From Nocardiopsis sinuspersici (GTDB lineage Bacteria > Actinomycetota > Actinomycetes > Streptosporangiales > Streptosporangiaceae): DNA of 64,000 nt. Below the pieces are notes generated by a model that did no database searches, was not told where the DNA came from, and saw nothing but the letters and a program-made list of their open reading frames with translations. A program made the translations under genes and the position numbers. How positions within the stretch are numbered: the first letter of the stretch is position 1; the number at the start of each line of letters is the position of its first letter. The DNA lies in contig VWVT01000014.1 of the NCBI GenBank assembly GCA_008638415.1, positions 62,001-126,000 of the forward strand, given 5' to 3'. This document shows, in pieces, positions 61,632 to 64,000 of this stretch.

Positions 61632-61811
61632 ATGGACACCTCACGTGACGACACCGTCATCGGCCCCTCGGGGATCTGTCGGCGGGGGCAGCACGACTGG
61701 AAGCACGATCCTCCCGGGGTGAAGCGCAAGATCTGCACCAGGTGCCGGTCCATGTCCACGACGAACTACTGCGACTGCGCCGAGTGCGCCTCCCCCGGGT
61801 CCGAGGACTGA
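61632..61811 (+). CDS. 59-residue Cys-rich zinc-ribbon-like protein
   Basis: A small gene, MDTSRDDTVIGPSG at the start and ending SPGSED. The middle has GICRRGQHDW, KRKICTRCRSM and NYCDCAECAS: six Cys in the pattern C, C-x2-C, C-x-C-x2-C, plus two His, which fits a compact zinc-binding fold. The ATG at 61632 has TACCGT ending 6 nt upstream, predicting a leaderless mRNA. G/C at third positions is high, as in real genes here. No family recognised. Confidence 0.6.
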   Translation: MDTSRDDTVIGPSGICRRGQHDWKHDPPGVKRKICTRCRSMSTTNYCDCAECASPGSED

Positions 61812-61865
61812 GTCCGTCCCCTCCTCCCGCACCTCCCGGCGCCCGCCCGGTCCGCCTCCGCCGGC

Positions 61866-62630
61866 CTACTCCTCCTCCGGCGTGACGCGGTGGACCTTGT
61901 GCTGGGCGGCCTGCGCGCGCGGGCGCACCACCAGGAGGTCGATGTTCACGTGCGGGGGACGGGTGACCGCCCACACGATGGTGTCGGCGACGTCCTCGGC
62001 GGTCAGCGGGTCGGGGACACCGGCGTAGACGGCCTCGGCGGCGCCGGCGTCGCCGCGCAGCCGGTTGAGGGAGAACTCCTCGGTCCTGACCATGCCGGGC
62101 GCGACCTCCAGTACGCGCACGGGCTCACCGCACAGCTCCAGGCGCAGCGTGGCGGCGAGGGTGTGCGCGCCGTGCTTGGCGGCCACGTAGCCGCCACCGC
62201 CCTCGTAGACCACGTGCCCGGCCACGGAGGAGACGACCAGCACGGTGCCGTCGCCGCCGGCGGTCAGCTTGGGCAGCAGGGCCTGGGTCATGTTGAGCAC
62301 GCCGATGACGTTGACCTCGTACATGGCGCGCCAGTCGGCGGGGTCGCCGGCGGCGACGCTCTCCGTGCCGATGGCGCCGCCCGCGTTGTTGACCAGCACG
62401 TCGCAGGCGGGCAGGGACTCGGCGAAGGCGTCGACGGCCGCGCGGTCGGTGACGTCGAGGACGTGCGCGCGGGCGCCGTGGCCCTCCTTGGCCAGCTCCT
62501 CCGCCAGCGCCTCGATCCGGTCGGCGCGGCGGGCGACGAGGACCACGTCGTAGCCCCGCGCCGCGAGCCCGCGCGCGGTGGCGGCCCCGATCCCGCTGCT
62601 GGCTCCGGTGACGACCGCGGTCGCTGTCAT
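61866..62630 (-). CDS. Short-chain dehydrogenase/reductase (SDR)
   Basis: 254 residues of the classical SDR family. The cofactor motif is VTGASSGIGAATARGLA near residue 8, then VLVNNAGGAIG near residue 82, catalytic Ser in VLVVSSVAGH and Tyr/Lys in GGYVAAKHGAHT near residue 150. An Arg follows the first motif (VARRADR), which suggests preference for NADP. It resembles the YdfG / serine-3-dehydrogenase branch; substrate unknown. Single gene, no operon partner. Confidence 0.9.
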   Translation of the reverse strand: MTATAVVTGASSGIGAATARGLAARGYDVVLVARRADRIEALAEELAKEGHGARAHVLDVTDRAAVDAFAESLPACDVLVNNAGGAIGTESVAAGDPADWRAMYEVNVIGVLNMTQALLPKLTAGGDGTVLVVSSVAGHVVYEGGGGYVAAKHGAHTLAATLRLELCGEPVRVLEVAPGMVRTEEFSLNRLRGDAGAAEAVYAGVPDPLTAEDVADTIVWAVTRPPHVNIDLLVVRPRAQAAQHKVHRVTPEEE

Positions 62631-62836
62631 GGTGGCTCCTCCCGGGAATCGCTGTCGCGCAGAGCGTATCCGGTGGCCCCTCCACCCCTCCGGTCAGGTA
62701 CGGGACTCGCCCGGGCCGGGAGGCGGGCGAAGCGGATCGGGGGTCACCGTGCTTCTATGAGGGTTGCTCGCCGCTCCACCGCGCCCCAGGGGGGCGGCAG
62801 GCGACGCGGTGACGGACACGAGAGGAGGGCGGCCGT

Positions 62837-63724
62837 TTGCGGGGGATCGAGATCCGGGAGCTGGAGTGCTTCCTCGTCCTGTCCGAGGAGCTGCACCCCG
62901 GGCACGCGGGCGAGCGGCTGGGCGTGTCCGCGGACACGGTGGACCGGTTGGTGCGCTCGCTGGAGGCCCGGGTCGGCGCCCCGCTGATGGATCCCGCCAG
63001 CCGCCGCTTCGGCCTCACCCGCTTCGGCGAGGAGTTCCTCGACGCCCTGCGGCCCGCCTACCAGAACCTGGCCGCGGTGGTGGACGGAGCCCGTGAGCGG
63101 GCCCGGGGCGGTCCGCTGCGGGTGCGCCTCGGCTTCCAGGGCACGGTGCACGGGCCCGTGGCCGAGGCGGTCCGCGCGTTCGAGGAGCGCGAGCCCGGCG
63201 CGCGGGTGGAGATCATGGAGATCAAGCTCACGGACGTGTTCAGCCCGCTGCGCGAGGGCGAGGTGGACGCCGCCGTGGTCCTGCTGCCGGTCCGTGAGCG
63301 CGACCTGGTCGTGGGAGCGGTCTTCTCGCGGCAGCCCCAGCGTCTCGCGCTGCCCGCCGACCACCCGCTCGCCTCGCGCTCCGGCGTCGGGGTGGAGGAC
63401 ATGGCGCGGGTCCCGCTCATCCCGGTCCGGCGGGCGCCCGACTACTGGCTGCGCGTCCACTCCCCCACCGTCACCCCGCTGGGCAGGACCATCCACCACG
63501 AGCAGGGCGTGGACACCCTGCGGGAGGGGATGTCCCAGGTCGCCGCGGGCCGGGGCGCCATGCTGCTGTGCGGGGACACCACGGCCCACGACGACCGGGA
63601 CGACGTCGTCCTGGTTCCGGTCAGCGGCCTGCCGGAGTCGGCGCTCGGCCTGGTGTGGCCGCGCGGGGACCAGAACCCGGGGGTGCCGGTCCTGGCCGCC
63701 GCCCTCACCGATGCCCTGGCCTAG
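62837..63724 (+). CDS. LysR-family transcriptional regulator
   Basis: 295 residues. The N-terminal helix-turn-helix reads IEIRELECFLVLSEELHPG and GERLGVSADTVDRLVRSLE, followed by the LysR substrate domain (LRVRLGFQGTVHGPVAEAV and EVDAAVVLLPVRERDL). The start is TTG 62837, supported by GAGGAGG 8 nt upstream. The recognition helix is atypical (VSADTVDRLV, where V-S-x-x-A-x-S-R is usual). No divergent target gene is within 200 bp apart from the SDR gene, which starts 206 bp away and is the likely target. Confidence 0.88.
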   Translation: MRGIEIRELECFLVLSEELHPGHAGERLGVSADTVDRLVRSLEARVGAPLMDPASRRFGLTRFGEEFLDALRPAYQNLAAVVDGARERARGGPLRVRLGFQGTVHGPVAEAVRAFEEREPGARVEIMEIKLTDVFSPLREGEVDAAVVLLPVRERDLVVGAVFSRQPQRLALPADHPLASRSGVGVEDMARVPLIPVRRAPDYWLRVHSPTVTPLGRTIHHEQGVDTLREGMSQVAAGRGAMLLCGDTTAHDDRDDVVLVPVSGLPESALGLVWPRGDQNPGVPVLAAALTDALA

Positions 63725-63734
63725 GCGCCCCCAA

Positions 63735-63796
63735 CGTTGATCTTGTACTTATAGCGAGTTTCGGCGCCGAAACTCGCTATAAGTACAAGATCAACG
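63735..63796. repeat. 62-bp perfect palindrome after the LysR gene
   Basis: Arms of 31 bp (63735-63765 and 63766-63795, plus outermost C-G) are exact complements with no spacer; the arms begin CGTTGATCTTGTACTTATAG and the centre is GGCGCC. It lies 10 bp past the LysR stop. It shares TGATCTTG/CAAGATCA ends with the repeat at 29779-29835. A terminator role is likely; perfection over 62 bp is unusual. Confidence 0.9.
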
Positions 63797-63949
63797 GGTG
63801 TGGCCGGCTCGGCACGGAGGCGCCGCGGCGCACGGGGCGGCCGGTTTCCCGTACGCGGAAAAACCTGTGGGCCGCGGAATCGGCCGGTGCTAGCGTGGGC
63901 GGAATTTCCGTTCGGAGCCGCGGAGTTCCCCGACAGGAAAAACACGCCC

Positions 63950-64000
63950 ATGACAGCGGACAGCCCCGGAGAATCGTCGCTACTCGTCCGGTACACCTTT
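63950..64000 (+). CDS. Start of an unidentified gene cut by the right edge
   Basis: Seventeen codons, MTADSPGESSLLVRYTF, open to the window edge. AGGAAA lies 12 nt upstream and TAGCGT near 63892 could be a -10 box. Too short to assign. Confidence 0.4.
   Translation, partial: MTADSPGESSLLVRYTF

Overview
This 64 kb window is GC-rich actinobacterial chromosome. Gene content and regulatory words point to the Nocardiopsaceae (Nocardiopsis or a close relative). The clues are a GH6 cellulase preceded by the 14-bp palindrome TGGGAGCGCTCCCA (the CelR/CebR box known from Thermobifida), a groEL gene with two CIRCE operators, a GGAAT-N18-GTT promoter of the SigR type, frequent GTG/TTG starts and many leaderless starts. 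I saw no rRNA, tRNA, CRISPR array, phage or insertion sequence. Most of the window is ordinary chromosome with a few accessory patches. The genus call is inference.

Layout. 0-5 kb: a glycerophosphodiesterase cut by the left edge, a HAD hydrolase, a divergent VOC/CGNR pair, a membrane-anchored propeller-like protein and a BKACE enzyme. 5-12.5 kb: RNA 2',3'-cyclic phosphodiesterase with a coupled 32-aa membrane peptide, an MFS exporter under a large start-site hairpin, an NCS2 purine permease, DUF2530, a methyltransferase, a lipoprotein and a MOSC protein. 12.5-17.6 kb: a leftward cold-shock / DUF3027 / Hsp90-like ATPase block and a possible SigR-driven micro-transcript. 17.6-24.8 kb: a HAAS-like membrane protein, then a helicase-associated protein and XPB helicase flanking three small related membrane proteins. 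25-29.8 kb: R2lox-type oxidase, an orphan zeta-type kinase, the cellulase and a Nudix hydrolase. 30-34 kb: a heterodimeric ABC exporter whose two halves are degenerate in complementary ways. 34-39.4 kb: groEL, then a DrrAB-like ABC exporter and a PadR regulator separated by a 140-bp tandem repeat array. 39.5-41.5 kb: SAM riboswitch, threonine-synthase homologue and sulfur-carrier protein, which fits the MetM/MetO homocysteine route. 41.8-49.4 kb: otsA, GrpB, a catalytically dead mycosin-like subtilase, DUF3263, otsB, a beta-lactamase-fold hydrolase and an OAT2-like ArgJ. 49.8-53.6 kb: an MFS/TetR pair with twin operators, a broken zinc-ribbon gene and a DUF574-type methyltransferase. 53.9-61.5 kb: a complete mannitol-type PTS (EI, HPr, EIIA, EIIB, EIIC) with a zinc dehydrogenase, a FruK-type kinase and a DeoR regulator. 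61.6-64 kb: a tiny Cys-rich protein, an SDR, a LysR regulator, a 62-bp perfect palindrome and the start of a gene cut by the right edge.

The most unusual feature is a dispersed repeat family. Five members (near 3.0, 38.3, 40.0, 49.7 and 55.8 kb) each begin exactly at the stop codon of a minus-strand gene. They carry a hairpin 16-20 nt past the stop that shows compensatory base changes, often contain 140-bp units, and in three cases end in the same distal block. It looks like a 3'-UTR element and I know of no description of it. All functions below are read from sequence and memory of families; no searches were run.
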